A stretch of DNA of 64,000 nt from an uncultured Lachnospiraceae bacterium (GCA_944383265.1 CALWOX010000005.1:1-64000); one strand, 5' to 3'. Positions 25,221-33,694 are shown, numbered from the stretch's first letter. Numbers and translations: made by a program. Notes: generated by a model not told the origin, from the letters alone.

Positions 25221-25268
25221 CACTTGTGGGGTGACATGTGGAGCCACTTGTAGGGTCACTTGTAGGGT
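25221..25268 (+). repeat. Four 12-bp tandem units
   Basis: CACTTGTGGGGT, GACATGTGGAGC, CACTTGTAGGGT, CACTTGTAGGGT. They lie in the non-coding stretch 25153-25450 before the lipoprotein gene, which also holds a dispersed repeat (25351) and a small GTGCAAAATTGCAC hairpin near 25420. Confidence 0.6.
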
Positions 25269-25350
25269 CACAAAGAATACGGTATCGTGACCCACCTTAC
25301 AGCAAGTTATAGGAACTAAAGGAATGCTTATAGAAAGAATTATAATAAAA

Positions 25351-25372
25351 ACACTATGCAGCCGGCATATTG
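25351..25372 (+). repeat. Dispersed intergenic repeat, copy 1
   Basis: ACACTATGCAGCCGGCATAT plus TG. Near-identical copies lie at 29951 and 33503. A second shared motif, TCGTAAAAGAAACCTGCAAG (from about 25052), recurs at about 29858. Confidence 0.65.
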
Positions 25373-25450
25373 GAATTCGGTAAAAATTTATATATTATAG
25401 AATAACAAAATAAAATTAAGTGCAAAATTGCACAAAAGGAGGAAGAAAAT

Positions 25451-26616
25451 ATGAAGAAGAAATTTGCGGTAGCTATGGCGGCTGTATTGGCTCTTTCCGT
25501 GGCCGGATGCTCAGGGGGGGGGGTACAACCGATACTGAGGAAGCCGAGGTAACGACAGCTGAGGAGACTGAAACCGAGGCCGAGCCGGAGACAGAGGCGG
25601 AGCCTGAGGAGAACTTGCTTTCTGTGGCAGGGGTATTTACAGGAGATATATATGCGAATAGCTACGGAAATCAGTGGTACGACTCACAAGGTTTAACAGG
25701 ATACAAAGACCTTATAGTAGTTTTCGACTATGAAAATGATGAGAAAAACAGAGAGTTGCCTGAATCGGAAATATCACCAACAGATGAGTTCGGAAAGACC
25801 GGGGTTTATGGTAACCCGACATGCTCTCAAGTAACATTGAAAATAAATGAGGCCAATACCTATGAAGCATATGATCCGGCAAGCTATGAAGGACATTATT
25901 CGAACTCAATTCTTCGTTATACGGATTATGAAAGCCCTATAAACTACGGAACACTTTTTGGCGGAAGTGATCCTGTAAGAATGTTCGCTGTATTCTATAT
26001 TAATCCAAATGAAGCAAAGAGCGACAGTACTGCTGTTATGACAGTAGGAGATCAGGAAGTTTCATTCTCATTCAGTGACATACAGGAAATCACAGAAGCA
26101 GACGAGATTTTGAAGGTTGAAGATGATTATGAGACTGCTCAAATGATTGCAAGATTTAAACTTGATATGGATGAAGCAGCACATAATATGGAGAGCTATA
26201 CACCTTGGAGGGCTAAAGTAAACGCGGATCCCGGCAGTGATTATGGCGGAGTGCCTCAATGGTTTGAAGGCCTTTTTTCAGGAGAAGGAGCTTCGTTTGA
26301 TTACAATGGAGTAAACAGACGAAACGATGTTTCTATGGAGCTTCCTCCTTTTGATATAGAAACAGTGGCGGGTGCATATCCTGAAATATCTGAAGATATC
26401 AGAAATATAGCTGCACTTTCAAATCAATATGCGAGTTCAATAGTTGACTCTTCAAAATCATGTGAGGATATTCAAAACATTGCAAAGTCATACTATGATA
26501 TATATTTCCGTCTGACAGACTACTTTGGCATGGATGGACATTATACATCACAAACTACTGAAGATTTTAAGTCAGATGTTGATAGAGATATAAGTGCAAG
26601 TGAAATGTTTTCATAA
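25451..26616 (+). pseudogene. Lipoprotein with frame-breaking G10 tract (possible phase-variable gene)
   Basis: From the ATG at 25451 (AAGGAGG upstream) the frame reads a lipoprotein signal peptide: basic MKKK, hydrophobic AVAMAAVLALS, lipobox VAGC at residue 20. Ten G's follow (25514-25523), after which that frame soon stops. The rest of the protein, about 360 residues (TTDTEEAEVTTAEETETEAE, FTGDIYANSYGNQWYDSQGL), lies in the frame that would follow with 8 or 11 G's. The mature protein has an acidic Thr/Glu linker, a beta-rich domain with Tyr/Trp, and a helical end. No known family. The tract could switch the gene on and off by slipped-strand mispairing, or be a sequencing error. Confidence 0.65.
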
Positions 26617-26702
26617 ATGTAAACAGAAAAATATATAGCCTGAACATCCACATTTGAATCAATTGTAAAATAAATGCTGGCAGATTTTTTGGAGATAGAA
26701 TT

Positions 26703-27449
26703 ATGGCGAAAGATTACAGAATTTCTCGTTATAAAGAACTCTTTCCGAGCTTGAAGGACAAGGCAGAGGCGTTTGACAGGATAGCAGCTCAGTTTTTGTA
26801 TGGAAATTTTGGTCGAATGTCCAAGTCGGATTTTGAAACGCTGATTTTTTCAATATATATAGATCAATGTATAAAATATAAAAAAGAATATGATGACTAC
26901 ATGCTGTCCAGGGAGCTTGGAATCACACAGACAAGAGTACGTTCATTGAAAGTAAAAACTGAATTGCAATATCCCAAGGAAAATCCTCAATGGAAAGAGA
27001 ATTTTATAGAGTGCATACGATATGCCCGTTATGATGATGTCAAACATTTGGTAAAACTTCAGATATCTGATGTCAATGTTTTGATAGAAGTCAGAAACTT
27101 TGTTGAGAAGCATGGATGGTATGATGAATATCAATTAAATCCCAAGCTTTTTCAGTGCAGGGCGGATATATTTATAGATCTATGCAGAAGCTTGGATGAA
27201 GATAAGGTATCTGAAGAGCTGAGTAAAGAGACTGTAAATAAGCTTGAAGAAATAAAAAAGAAAGCGGAATCCGAAGAGGAAAAATCGGCATTGGATAAAA
27301 TAATTTCAGGAAGCATAGAAGAGGGAATGAAGGGATTGGTCCTCAGCTCTTCAAAATTATTACTTCAAGCTGTACTTCCTTTGGTGCCTTGTGGAGGCTT
27401 GGCAAAGCAGGCAATAGCCTTTTTGGTTAAAGCAATCGAGAAAGCTTGA
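26703..27449 (+). CDS. Hypothetical accessory protein with hydrophobic C-terminus
   Basis: A 248-residue protein. Residues about 30-90 (GNFGRMSKSDFETLIFSIYI, then ELGITQTRVRSLKVKTELQY) look like a helix-turn-helix-type region. Residues 95-170 (YARYDDVKHLVKLQISDVNV, WYDEYQLNPKLFQCRADIFI) look like a compact alpha/beta domain. A Glu/Lys coiled-coil stretch (about 170-205) leads to a hydrophobic end (SSKLLLQAVLPLVPCGGLAK) that might insert in membranes. It is only 15 bases upstream of the Ltp-like lipoprotein gene, so the two are probably co-transcribed. I do not recognise the family. Neighbours suggest a role in conflict or phage defence. Confidence 0.65.
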   Translation: MAKDYRISRYKELFPSLKDKAEAFDRIAAQFLYGNFGRMSKSDFETLIFSIYIDQCIKYKKEYDDYMLSRELGITQTRVRSLKVKTELQYPKENPQWKENFIECIRYARYDDVKHLVKLQISDVNVLIEVRNFVEKHGWYDEYQLNPKLFQCRADIFIDLCRSLDEDKVSEELSKETVNKLEEIKKKAESEEEKSALDKIISGSIEEGMKGLVLSSSKLLLQAVLPLVPCGGLAKQAIAFLVKAIEKA

Positions 27450-27464
27450 TTGGAGAAAACAAAT

Positions 27465-28361
27465 ATGAAAAAATTTAATCTGCGGATTACGACAGTTGCA
27501 CTTTCACTGTCTGTACTAATGCTTTCGGCTTGTGGTTCAAAATCGGAAAATGTTGAATCCGAGGGCGCGGAGACCACTTTGTATACTGACTCGGAAGATT
27601 TTGCAGAGAATGATTATACAACAACAGAGACGGAAGATAAGATTCCTTTTGATGAAACTGAAGTTTATCATTATATTGTATCAATGTTAGATCAAAATTT
27701 TTCCGGTATAACCCATAAGGTGGTATATGACAGAGATGATTCAGCGCTAAATATTTTTATTGAAGCTCCTGATTCCGCCAGAGAACTGATGGCTGCCGAA
27801 AATCCTGAAGTAGTAGAGGCGTGGGATGAAATGGTAGACAGCATGAAGGCGGTCGGTGATCCGCTTTGGGAAATTGTAAGGATGACAGACGGAGCGGATT
27901 CTGCAAGTGTGTATATCGTAGACAAATTAAAAAGCAGCAATGAATATGACCAAAGCGAGTATCTGCTGTGGATCTTAAACGGCGAAGAAGAATATAACTT
28001 TATGAGTGATTCGACAGTGGGAAGTGGAGACAGTATTTGGCAATATGTTCCTGACATAAAAGATACAGGAAGTGCAACTGCTGGAGAGCGAAATGCTCTT
28101 TCTAAGGCATATGATTATCTTGATTTCATGGCATTTTCCTACAGCGGCCTTATAGAACAGCTTGAGTTCGAGGGCTTCAGCACATCGGAGGCAACCTATG
28201 CTGCGGATAACTGCGGCGCAGACTGGAATGAACAGGCGGCAAAGAAGGCTCAGGAGTATCTCGACTTTATGAGCTTTTCAAGGAGCGGCCTTATAGAGCA
28301 GCTGGAATTTGAAGGCTTTACGAGGTCACAGGCCGAGTATGGCGTGAATGCGGTGTATTAA
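27465..28361 (+). CDS. Lipoprotein with two Ltp-type (superinfection exclusion) repeats
   Basis: A protein of about 298 residues. Lipoprotein signal: MKKFNLRITTVALSLSVLML with lipobox LSAC. An acidic linker is followed by a domain of about 130 residues that I do not recognise. The C-terminus has two tandem repeats of about 40-45 residues (ALSKAYDYLDFMAFSYSGLI and AAKKAQEYLDFMSFSRSGLI, each with EQLEFEGF, and the first ending in NCGADWNEQA). These match the Ltp / 'host cell surface-exposed lipoprotein' family, whose founder in Streptococcus phage TP-J34 blocks DNA injection by related phages. The ATG at 27465 lies 15 bases after the previous stop codon; TGGAG is the ribosome site. Confidence 0.8.
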   Translation: MKKFNLRITTVALSLSVLMLSACGSKSENVESEGAETTLYTDSEDFAENDYTTTETEDKIPFDETEVYHYIVSMLDQNFSGITHKVVYDRDDSALNIFIEAPDSARELMAAENPEVVEAWDEMVDSMKAVGDPLWEIVRMTDGADSASVYIVDKLKSSNEYDQSEYLLWILNGEEEYNFMSDSTVGSGDSIWQYVPDIKDTGSATAGERNALSKAYDYLDFMAFSYSGLIEQLEFEGFSTSEATYAADNCGADWNEQAAKKAQEYLDFMSFSRSGLIEQLEFEGFTRSQAEYGVNAVY

Positions 28362-28390
28362 TATTTGGCGTTAAAGAAATATAAGATAAA

Positions 28391-28437
28391 TCAGGAGTTG
28401 CTGCACGGACTGAAATAGTTCATGTGGCAACTCTTTT
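28391..28437 (+). terminator. Terminator, second copy of a repeated hairpin
   Basis: GAGTTGC (28395-28401) pairs with GCAACTC (28427-28433), then TTTT. The sequence TCAGGAGTTG...GGA.TGAAA.AGTTC is shared with the terminator at 25104. Confidence 0.7.
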
Positions 28438-28494
28438 CAGGATTATTCAGGCTTATGAGAGATGAGGGTAAAATTCTCGTTGTCATTATTTGGA

Positions 28495-28524
28495 TTGAAA
28501 ATATGTAAGAATAAGAGCTATAAT
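28495..28524 (+). promoter_or_regulatory. Promoter of the HipA-like pair
   Basis: TTGAAA, 18 bases, TATAAT (28519-28524), about 50 bases before the first start codon. Confidence 0.6.
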
Positions 28525-28573
28525 AAATTCAGCTTCAAAAATGAAAAATTAAAGCCTTGAAAGTGAAGATTAT

Positions 28574-28897
28574 ATGAAGATAAACTATATGAGGGATAAA
28601 AATCAATTGTGTACAGAGATATTTGTCGACTATCCTAACCGGAAGGTTTCGATTATTAACCACACGGATGAGATACTTGACAGAGCTTTCGGCATCAATG
28701 AAAATCCTTCTATGGAGGATTTTGAGAATTTTTTGGAAGACAGATGCTTTCCGAAAACAAGAGATAAGCTTGATATCACATTAAAGCTGCATGGACTTAA
28801 CTGCGGATATAATCCGTTGGTTATCGCAAAAGAACTGAGCGGAAGAGTGGCCGGGGATGACCACTATCTGGTATTTGAAGACGAGGGGATGCTATGA
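28574..28897 (+). CDS. Small partner of a HipA-like kinase
   Basis: A 107-residue acidic protein (TEIFVDYPNRKVSIINHTDE, MEDFENFLEDRCFPKTRDKL, LKLHGLNCGYNPLVIAKEL). Its stop codon overlaps the start of the kinase gene (ATGA), showing tight coupling. In HipBST-type systems the N-terminal part of HipA is a separate small protein (HipS) that neutralises the kinase. This gene occupies that position, but I cannot show sequence kinship. No HTH partner (HipB) is visible nearby. Confidence 0.65.
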   Translation: MKINYMRDKNQLCTEIFVDYPNRKVSIINHTDEILDRAFGINENPSMEDFENFLEDRCFPKTRDKLDITLKLHGLNCGYNPLVIAKELSGRVAGDDHYLVFEDEGML

Positions 28898-29697
28898 TTG
28901 ACTTGACAGGAATGAAGGTGATCCGTTCCCGAGACAACTCTTCAAAGGGAAATCAATTCAAATGGTGTAAGGACGGAATTTGGTATAAAGCTGATTATCT
29001 GGGATATGAGGGCTTAGCTGAAGTTGTAGCAGCAGATATCCTCAGGTATTCAAACTTTGACAGATATTGTAAATATTATCCCGAAAAAATAAAATTTAAT
29101 GATGAAATCTTTTCGGGATGTAAAAGTCAAAATTTTCTCTATGAAGGAGAAACACTGATAACACTTGAAAAAATTGGCCTTTTATACAGAAATGCTTCTT
29201 TAGGGATGTTTCTTGCGGGACACTCCATGTTTGATCATAAAATACATACAACTATGGAGTTTATAAAAGGATTAAGTATTGAGGAGGCAGACAGGTATCT
29301 TACCGCGCTTATAGAATTTGATGCATTGATACTTAACGAAGACAGGCATACAAATAATATTTGCTTTGTGAGGAGAAAAGACGGATTGCATATAGGCCCT
29401 GTATTTGATAACGGATGTTCGTTCCTTGCAAATACAGGTATGCACAGTTTAAATTCAAAACCCGAGCAATTAATAGAAAAAGCAGAAGCGAGACCTTTCT
29501 GCAGAACGTTTGAGACACAAAAAAAATATATGGAAGCGGAAACAGGAGTTGTATTCCAAACCTCGTATGACATGGTAAAGCTGAGAAACATACTGGATCA
29601 ATGCGAGGAATATTATCCGGACAGTATACTCTCAAGAGTGGAAAAGATAATGGAAATACAGCTTCAAAAATACCCGGAATTGCAATTAAAAAAGTAA
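28894..29697 (+). CDS. HipA-like protein kinase (CtkA/HipT type)
   Basis: A 267-residue kinase of the HipA fold. A likely nucleotide loop near residues 11-20 (SRDNSSKGNQFKW) is followed by the probable ATP-contacting lysine (IWYKADY). The catalytic loop is LNEDRHTNNICF (residues about 147-158), and the metal-binding motif is PVFDNGCSFL (about 169-178). Size fits short HipA-like kinases such as HipT and Helicobacter CtkA, rather than full HipA (about 440). HipA-type toxins phosphorylate translation factors such as GltX or TrpS. Substrate here is unknown. Coupled by ATGA overlap to its small partner. Confidence 0.82.
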   Translation: MIDLTGMKVIRSRDNSSKGNQFKWCKDGIWYKADYLGYEGLAEVVAADILRYSNFDRYCKYYPEKIKFNDEIFSGCKSQNFLYEGETLITLEKIGLLYRNASLGMFLAGHSMFDHKIHTTMEFIKGLSIEEADRYLTALIEFDALILNEDRHTNNICFVRRKDGLHIGPVFDNGCSFLANTGMHSLNSKPEQLIEKAEARPFCRTFETQKKYMEAETGVVFQTSYDMVKLRNILDQCEEYYPDSILSRVEKIMEIQLQKYPELQLKK

Positions 29698-29950
29698 AAG
29701 ATGTTGACCTTTTATTGGTTATTATATCTGAATATGCTATATTCAAGAAACAAAAAGGGAAACCGTAAAGCGTCTCCCTCCCCGAATTGACATACTACAA
29801 AACTATGCAACCGTCAACTATTGCAAGTAGTTGGCGGCTATTTTCTGTCCTTGTATATCTCGTAAAAGAGACCTGCAAGTTCTTTCGTCCGGATTGGAGG
29901 GTATTTTTCCTTTCTGAAAAGAGGTGCAGCCGCCTTTGGCTCAGCAGTAA

Positions 29951-29972
29951 ACACTATGCAGCCGGCTTATTG
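29951..29972 (+). repeat. Dispersed intergenic repeat, copy 2
   Basis: ACACTATGCAGCCGGCTTAT plus TG, followed by GTAAATATTGTAAAATATTT and, about 75 bases on, TTTTGCAGGGGTTGACAA, which is echoed after copy 3. Confidence 0.65.
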
Positions 29973-30193
29973 TTTTTTGCTGTAAATATTGTAAAATATT
30001 TAAAAAGTATTTTATTGATTGTATTTAATGCATACAAAGCAATATATACCAAATTAATATTTTGCAGGGGTTGACAATGTTCTTGACAAAAATTCTGAAA
30101 GAAAACAAAATTTTGACAGACAGACTGACAGACAGGGATAGTTATTCCCCTTTAGTCGATATTAATAAAGAAAAAAGCATAGAGAAATGTTAC

Positions 30194-30242
30194 AAGGCGT
30201 ATTGTATCTTAGGAGCTCCACGGATGCAGTATGCCTTTTTTG
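30194..30242 (+). terminator. Strong terminator
   Basis: AAGGCGTATTGTATC pairs over 15 positions (several G-U) with GATGCAGTATGCCTT, followed by TTTTT. No clear gene precedes it, so it may end a small RNA arising near 30060, where TTGACA-like boxes occur. Confidence 0.65.
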
Positions 30243-30275
30243 TATGATGTTAAAAAACATTATGGAGATGACATC

Positions 30276-30371
30276 ATGGGAGAAAAGTATAACGAAAACG
30301 GAGAAAAGAAGGAAGAAAAAGCACCTGAAACCAGTGAAGTACTTGAACATTATTTAGAAAAATACACGTAA
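30276..30371 (+). CDS. Possible 31-residue charged peptide
   Basis: The ATG at 30276, with TGGAGATG as a plausible ribosome site, opens a 31-codon frame of Lys/Glu-rich sequence (GEKYNENGEKKEEKAPETSE, then VLEHYLEKYT). Low complexity and a lack of context make this uncertain. An overlapping frame from about 30248 is also open. Confidence 0.25.
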   Translation: MGEKYNENGEKKEEKAPETSEVLEHYLEKYT

Positions 30372-30545
30372 GACAACAGCAGTAGGCACTTCTACCACTA
30401 TACAAAAATCAAGATGGCTGAAAGTCAATTCACCTATGAGCCTGAGTGAATATGCAGGTACTGTCAGATTTGATTTATGCAGGAATTGTCCAAGAGAAAA
30501 TAAAAAATAATTATATAAAAATATATTCAAAGGAGATTATGTGTT

Positions 30546-31409
30546 ATGAAAAAGAAAGCGATATTTTTATTGAGCACAGCACTTACTGTTGTAACAGCAA
30601 TGAACTCGTTTGCATACGGATGGAAGCAGACTGATGACGGAAGGTGGTGGCTCAGTGCATCACAGGATGATACAAAGTACTATGCCAATGGATGGAAAAG
30701 TCTGATGGACACTGCAGACAGACTCGTCAGATACTATTATTTTGACGAAGGCGGATATCTTCTTACTAATACTACAACTCCTGACGGGCGACAGGTAAAT
30801 GAAAATGGAGAATATGTATTAAATGGAATTGTGCAGACCACCAGTACAGATGACGAAATGCCGGGATTTGAAAATGCAAAAAAGGCTATTGTTGTAGATA
30901 CTTCTATAGACACTACCTTGAGAGCTGATGTGAACGGTTGGAAGCAGTTTGAGGATGGAACTTGGAAATACGGCCATGACGGGCAATGGCTTCACAACGG
31001 CGTATATTGGATAAGCTGTACATATCCCGGATCTTCGGAGGTTATGATGGAATGCTACTCCTTCTACCCCGACGGCGTTATGAGAGCAAACTCAAAGCTC
31101 GGGTCAAGATCATATAACTCCGACGGCAAATGGGTAAAGGATGGCGAAGTCGTATCTGTCAATGCCCCTCTTCCTGCGGATGTTCTGACCGATATGGAAA
31201 TGGCTGAAGCACTCAGAAATCGCGGTGAAAATGAGATAGCTGATTGGCTTTACAGTGGAGGTCCCAAGCCCTCCAACAGTTCGTCATCTAATGGCTCTTC
31301 AGGAGGAAGACTTTCAAGAGAGCAGCAGAAACTGTTGTACGACGTAACCAAAGATTCCATCAGAGACATCAAGATTGACATGGCTCTGGATAAATTATTA
31401 GGATTGTAA
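30546..31409 (+). CDS. Secreted protein with glucan/choline-type wall-binding repeats
   Basis: A 287-residue protein with a signal peptide (MKKKAIFLLSTALTVVTAMN, cleavage near SFAYG). Aromatic repeats of the cell-wall-binding type follow (GWKQTDDGRWWLSAS, KYYANGWKS, YYYFDEGGYL, GWKQFEDGTWKYGHDGQWLH, GVYWISC). The C-terminal part is helical with a Ser/Gly-rich linker (SNSSSSNGSSGG). No catalytic domain is visible. AAGGAGATTATGTGTT precedes the ATG. Probably held on the cell surface by binding wall polymers. Confidence 0.75.
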   Translation: MKKKAIFLLSTALTVVTAMNSFAYGWKQTDDGRWWLSASQDDTKYYANGWKSLMDTADRLVRYYYFDEGGYLLTNTTTPDGRQVNENGEYVLNGIVQTTSTDDEMPGFENAKKAIVVDTSIDTTLRADVNGWKQFEDGTWKYGHDGQWLHNGVYWISCTYPGSSEVMMECYSFYPDGVMRANSKLGSRSYNSDGKWVKDGEVVSVNAPLPADVLTDMEMAEALRNRGENEIADWLYSGGPKPSNSSSSNGSSGGRLSREQQKLLYDVTKDSIRDIKIDMALDKLLGL

Positions 31410-31476
31410 TTAGAGTGTAAAGAATAATTTTATTTTAAAATAGCGAAAAACTTATATTGTATATCTTTATAAAAGA

Positions 31477-31507
31477 TGGGGCTGCATTACAACAGCCCCC
31501 GTTTTTA
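31477..31507 (+). terminator. Terminator between convergent genes
   Basis: GGGGCTG pairs with CAGCCCC, followed by CGTTTTT. On the minus strand it also follows the beta-helix gene, whose stop codon is at 31509. Confidence 0.75.
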
Positions 31508-31508
31508 A

Positions 31509-32771
31509 CTACTGAAATATTGCCTCTGATATATCTACAGACTGGCGGCAGACATTATCTATATCGGTTCCGTTGCCTGTAAATACACATTCACCGAAGT
31601 TCATGGTTATATCTGAGGGTACATTCTCAAGGAGTACCGCAGTGTCATTATCTGTAAAGATATTTCCTGTGAAATGTGTATCGCTGGCGCTGACCTCGGG
31701 ATCCGTGGAATTGTAGTGAAGTCCGATGCCATTATTCTCAAAGGTACAGTCGGTGGTGTTTATCCAGACACTGCCGTATCCCAAAAGTGCTGTTTTCCAG
31801 TTGAAAAATCTGCATTCCTTGGTCCAAATTCGGCCTGCGGACGAGAGGCCCACTCCGGTCCCGTCCCCAATAAAGTCTATACCTGTGATATATGTGATGA
31901 AATATGACCTTTCAGGTATGCTCATGCGCATTCCCTCGGTAAAGGTGGTGCGCTTTCCGTTTTCATCAGCTCCGATCAAATTTACGGAATGAGTCGGAAG
32001 CACCAGAGGTTCCGTGTATGTCACAGGCGGAAGATAAACATTTATGGTATCTCTTTCGTCAGCCAAAGCAGCTGCATCGTCAAGCAGCTTCTGCAGTGCC
32101 GCTGTATCGGACATATCCGAGTTTTCGGGAGTATAGTCGAAGATCTTTGTGGGAGTAACGATGAGCTCCATGGAAAGCCTTATGGTGTCTCCGTTTTTCA
32201 TGTCAAGCACCCATACTATTTCTGCCGGAGTTTTGCTTTCGCGTGTAAAGTCTATCAGACTTACGAGAGCGGCGCCGGGATTTATGTCCCGCATCTCCTC
32301 CGGCTCCGAGCATTTGACAGGGCTTTTTGAGTCCTCGGGCTGTATGATCTCCACTTTTGCGGAAGCTACTCTCTGCATGAATATACCGCTTGCATCCTCT
32401 CCGGTGTCCATACTGTTTACATATAGATAGGAAGGGAAGCGATAGGACTCCTCGGCGCCTGCCGCAGTATCAAAGGAAGGCAATGGCGTGTAACGGTCAA
32501 AGGTATAGTTTGTCAAAAGCTGATATGAGCCGTCGGAATCCGAATAAAGGACCTCACCCTTTCCCTCATAGGTATCGGGAGAAAAATAAAGGTAAAGGCC
32601 TGCCGCAATTATTATTATCGGCAGCAAAATTAATATGCGCTTAATGAACTTGGCATAAATATATCTTTTAGGCGGTACAGCCTCGGTCCTCCGGTTGATG
32701 CTTTTTGCACAAAAAGGGCAAAAGGACGCTTCCTCCGGCAGAGAGGCACCGCAAAACGGACATTTTTTCAT
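31509..32771 (-). CDS. Zinc-ribbon membrane protein with right-handed beta-helix domain
   Basis: A 420-residue protein. Residues 3-23 are a zinc ribbon with two CPFC knuckles (CPFCGASL..CPFCAKS). A basic stretch leads to one membrane segment at about 41-59 (ILILLPIIIIAAGLYLYF). The rest is outside the cell. Residues about 230-420 show parallel beta-helix features (short strands with repeated NxG/TxN turns, ECRFFNWKTALLGYGSVWIN, CTFENNGIGLHYNST). The N-terminal ribbon is the type found in membrane proteins next to Ser/Thr kinases. It lies 15 bases after the kinase gene in one operon, so it may be its substrate or sensor; that is inference. Confidence 0.75.
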   Translation of the reverse strand: MKKCPFCGASLPEEASFCPFCAKSINRRTEAVPPKRYIYAKFIKRILILLPIIIIAAGLYLYFSPDTYEGKGEVLYSDSDGSYQLLTNYTFDRYTPLPSFDTAAGAEESYRFPSYLYVNSMDTGEDASGIFMQRVASAKVEIIQPEDSKSPVKCSEPEEMRDINPGAALVSLIDFTRESKTPAEIVWVLDMKNGDTIRLSMELIVTPTKIFDYTPENSDMSDTAALQKLLDDAAALADERDTINVYLPPVTYTEPLVLPTHSVNLIGADENGKRTTFTEGMRMSIPERSYFITYITGIDFIGDGTGVGLSSAGRIWTKECRFFNWKTALLGYGSVWINTTDCTFENNGIGLHYNSTDPEVSASDTHFTGNIFTDNDTAVLLENVPSDITMNFGECVFTGNGTDIDNVCRQSVDISEAIFQ

Positions 32772-32786
32772 GTCATATATCTCCTT

Positions 32787-33497
32787 CTAAAGCTCTGCCA
32801 AAAGGGAGAGCACGTTTTTATATCTCTTTTTGGGACTCACGAGAGTGCACCGTGTCACTATGCGTCCCCATCTTCCCTGCACCAGCTTTTGCGACGGATG
32901 GCAGCCTGTAAGCATGATGTTTATAAGAATGCCAAGGGCATATATATCCGAGCCCGCATCGGATTGGGAAAGGCCGTACTGCTCGGGAGCAGCAAAGCCT
33001 GTAGTGCCGAGGATCTGAGTGTCATTTGTTGACTCCTCCTTATAAAAACGGGCGGCGTCAAAGTCTATGAGAACAGCAGAATCATTTCTCATCATTACAT
33101 TCTCAGGCTTTATGTCTCTGTGGACTGCACCCATAGAATGAAGCGTCCACAGCGCATAACAGATATCCCGCACTATTCCTCGAGTTTCTTCAGGGGTAAA
33201 CAGGGCATCCTTAAGCAAGGCACTCATGTTATCGCCCTTTACATACTCCTCCAACACAAGCTGTCTGTCCCCGTCAGAGGCGACATCATAGACAGTCGGC
33301 ATATATGGAGAAGAAGCTTCCGTGAGCTTTCTGTATACATCTGCATTTCCTGTAAAGGAACGGAGGATAAATTTATCTCCTGTGGTACGATGCCGAATAA
33401 GTGAGACCTCCCCTCGTTCACTTTTTTTAAGAAGCTCCAAGGGCTCGAAAAGCTCCTCCAGAGTCTCTTTAAACCATGTGTAATAAATAAAAAACAC
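32787..33497 (-). CDS. Atypical Hanks-type Ser/Thr protein kinase
   Basis: A 236-residue kinase domain. The catalytic loop is HRDIKPENV (residues about 122-130), the DFG-equivalent is DFDAAR, the activation segment ends TTGFAAPEQYG, and the F-helix is DIYALGILI. Two features are weak: the glycine loop (KSERGEVSLIRH) has lost most glycines, and the beta-3 lysine of the VAIK motif is Arg (KFILRSF). It may have reduced or altered nucleotide binding. There is no membrane segment or PASTA domain. It is transcribed with the zinc-ribbon beta-helix gene and divergent from an XRE regulator. Confidence 0.8.
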   Translation of the reverse strand: MFFIYYTWFKETLEELFEPLELLKKSERGEVSLIRHRTTGDKFILRSFTGNADVYRKLTEASSPYMPTVYDVASDGDRQLVLEEYVKGDNMSALLKDALFTPEETRGIVRDICYALWTLHSMGAVHRDIKPENVMMRNDSAVLIDFDAARFYKEESTNDTQILGTTGFAAPEQYGLSQSDAGSDIYALGILINIMLTGCHPSQKLVQGRWGRIVTRCTLVSPKKRYKNVLSLLAEL

Positions 33498-33502
33498 CCC
33501 CT

Positions 33503-33524
33503 ATACTATGCAGCCCGCATATTG
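33503..33524 (+). repeat. Dispersed intergenic repeat, copy 3
   Basis: ATACTATGCAGCCCGCATAT plus TG lies just upstream of the kinase start (divergent region). It is followed by CTGTAACATATTTT and, near 33592, TATTTTCAACAGGGGTGGGC, as after copy 2. Confidence 0.65.
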
Positions 33525-33694
33525 TTTTGAACGTCAAAATACTGTAACATATTTTATAACCTGAGTAATATAAAAGTCAATAATATGTACAAATATTTTC
33601 AACAGGGGTGGGCAAAGATTGAAATTGCCACTATTGCACTGCATTATATTACAAGACCGAAGTGAAAGAGAAAAAATAGGGGGAATTACAAGAT

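Larger units (their letters stand above)
29698..30545 (+). other. Long non-coding stretch with hairpins and repeats
   Basis: About 850 bases without a convincing gene larger than 31 codons. It holds a hairpin CCGTCAACTA / TAGTTGGCGG (29811-29837), the TCGTAAAAGAGACCTGCAAG motif (about 29858), dispersed-repeat copy 2 (29951), GACAGACTGACAGACAGGG short repeats (about 30119-30138), a strong terminator (30194-30242) and a possible 31-codon ORF (30276). Confidence 0.6.

Noticed and set aside
29787-30247. Frames of 61-95 codons in the 29.7-30.5 kb gap
   Set aside because: They cross hairpins, a strong terminator and dispersed repeats, lack ribosome sites and show no protein-like pattern.
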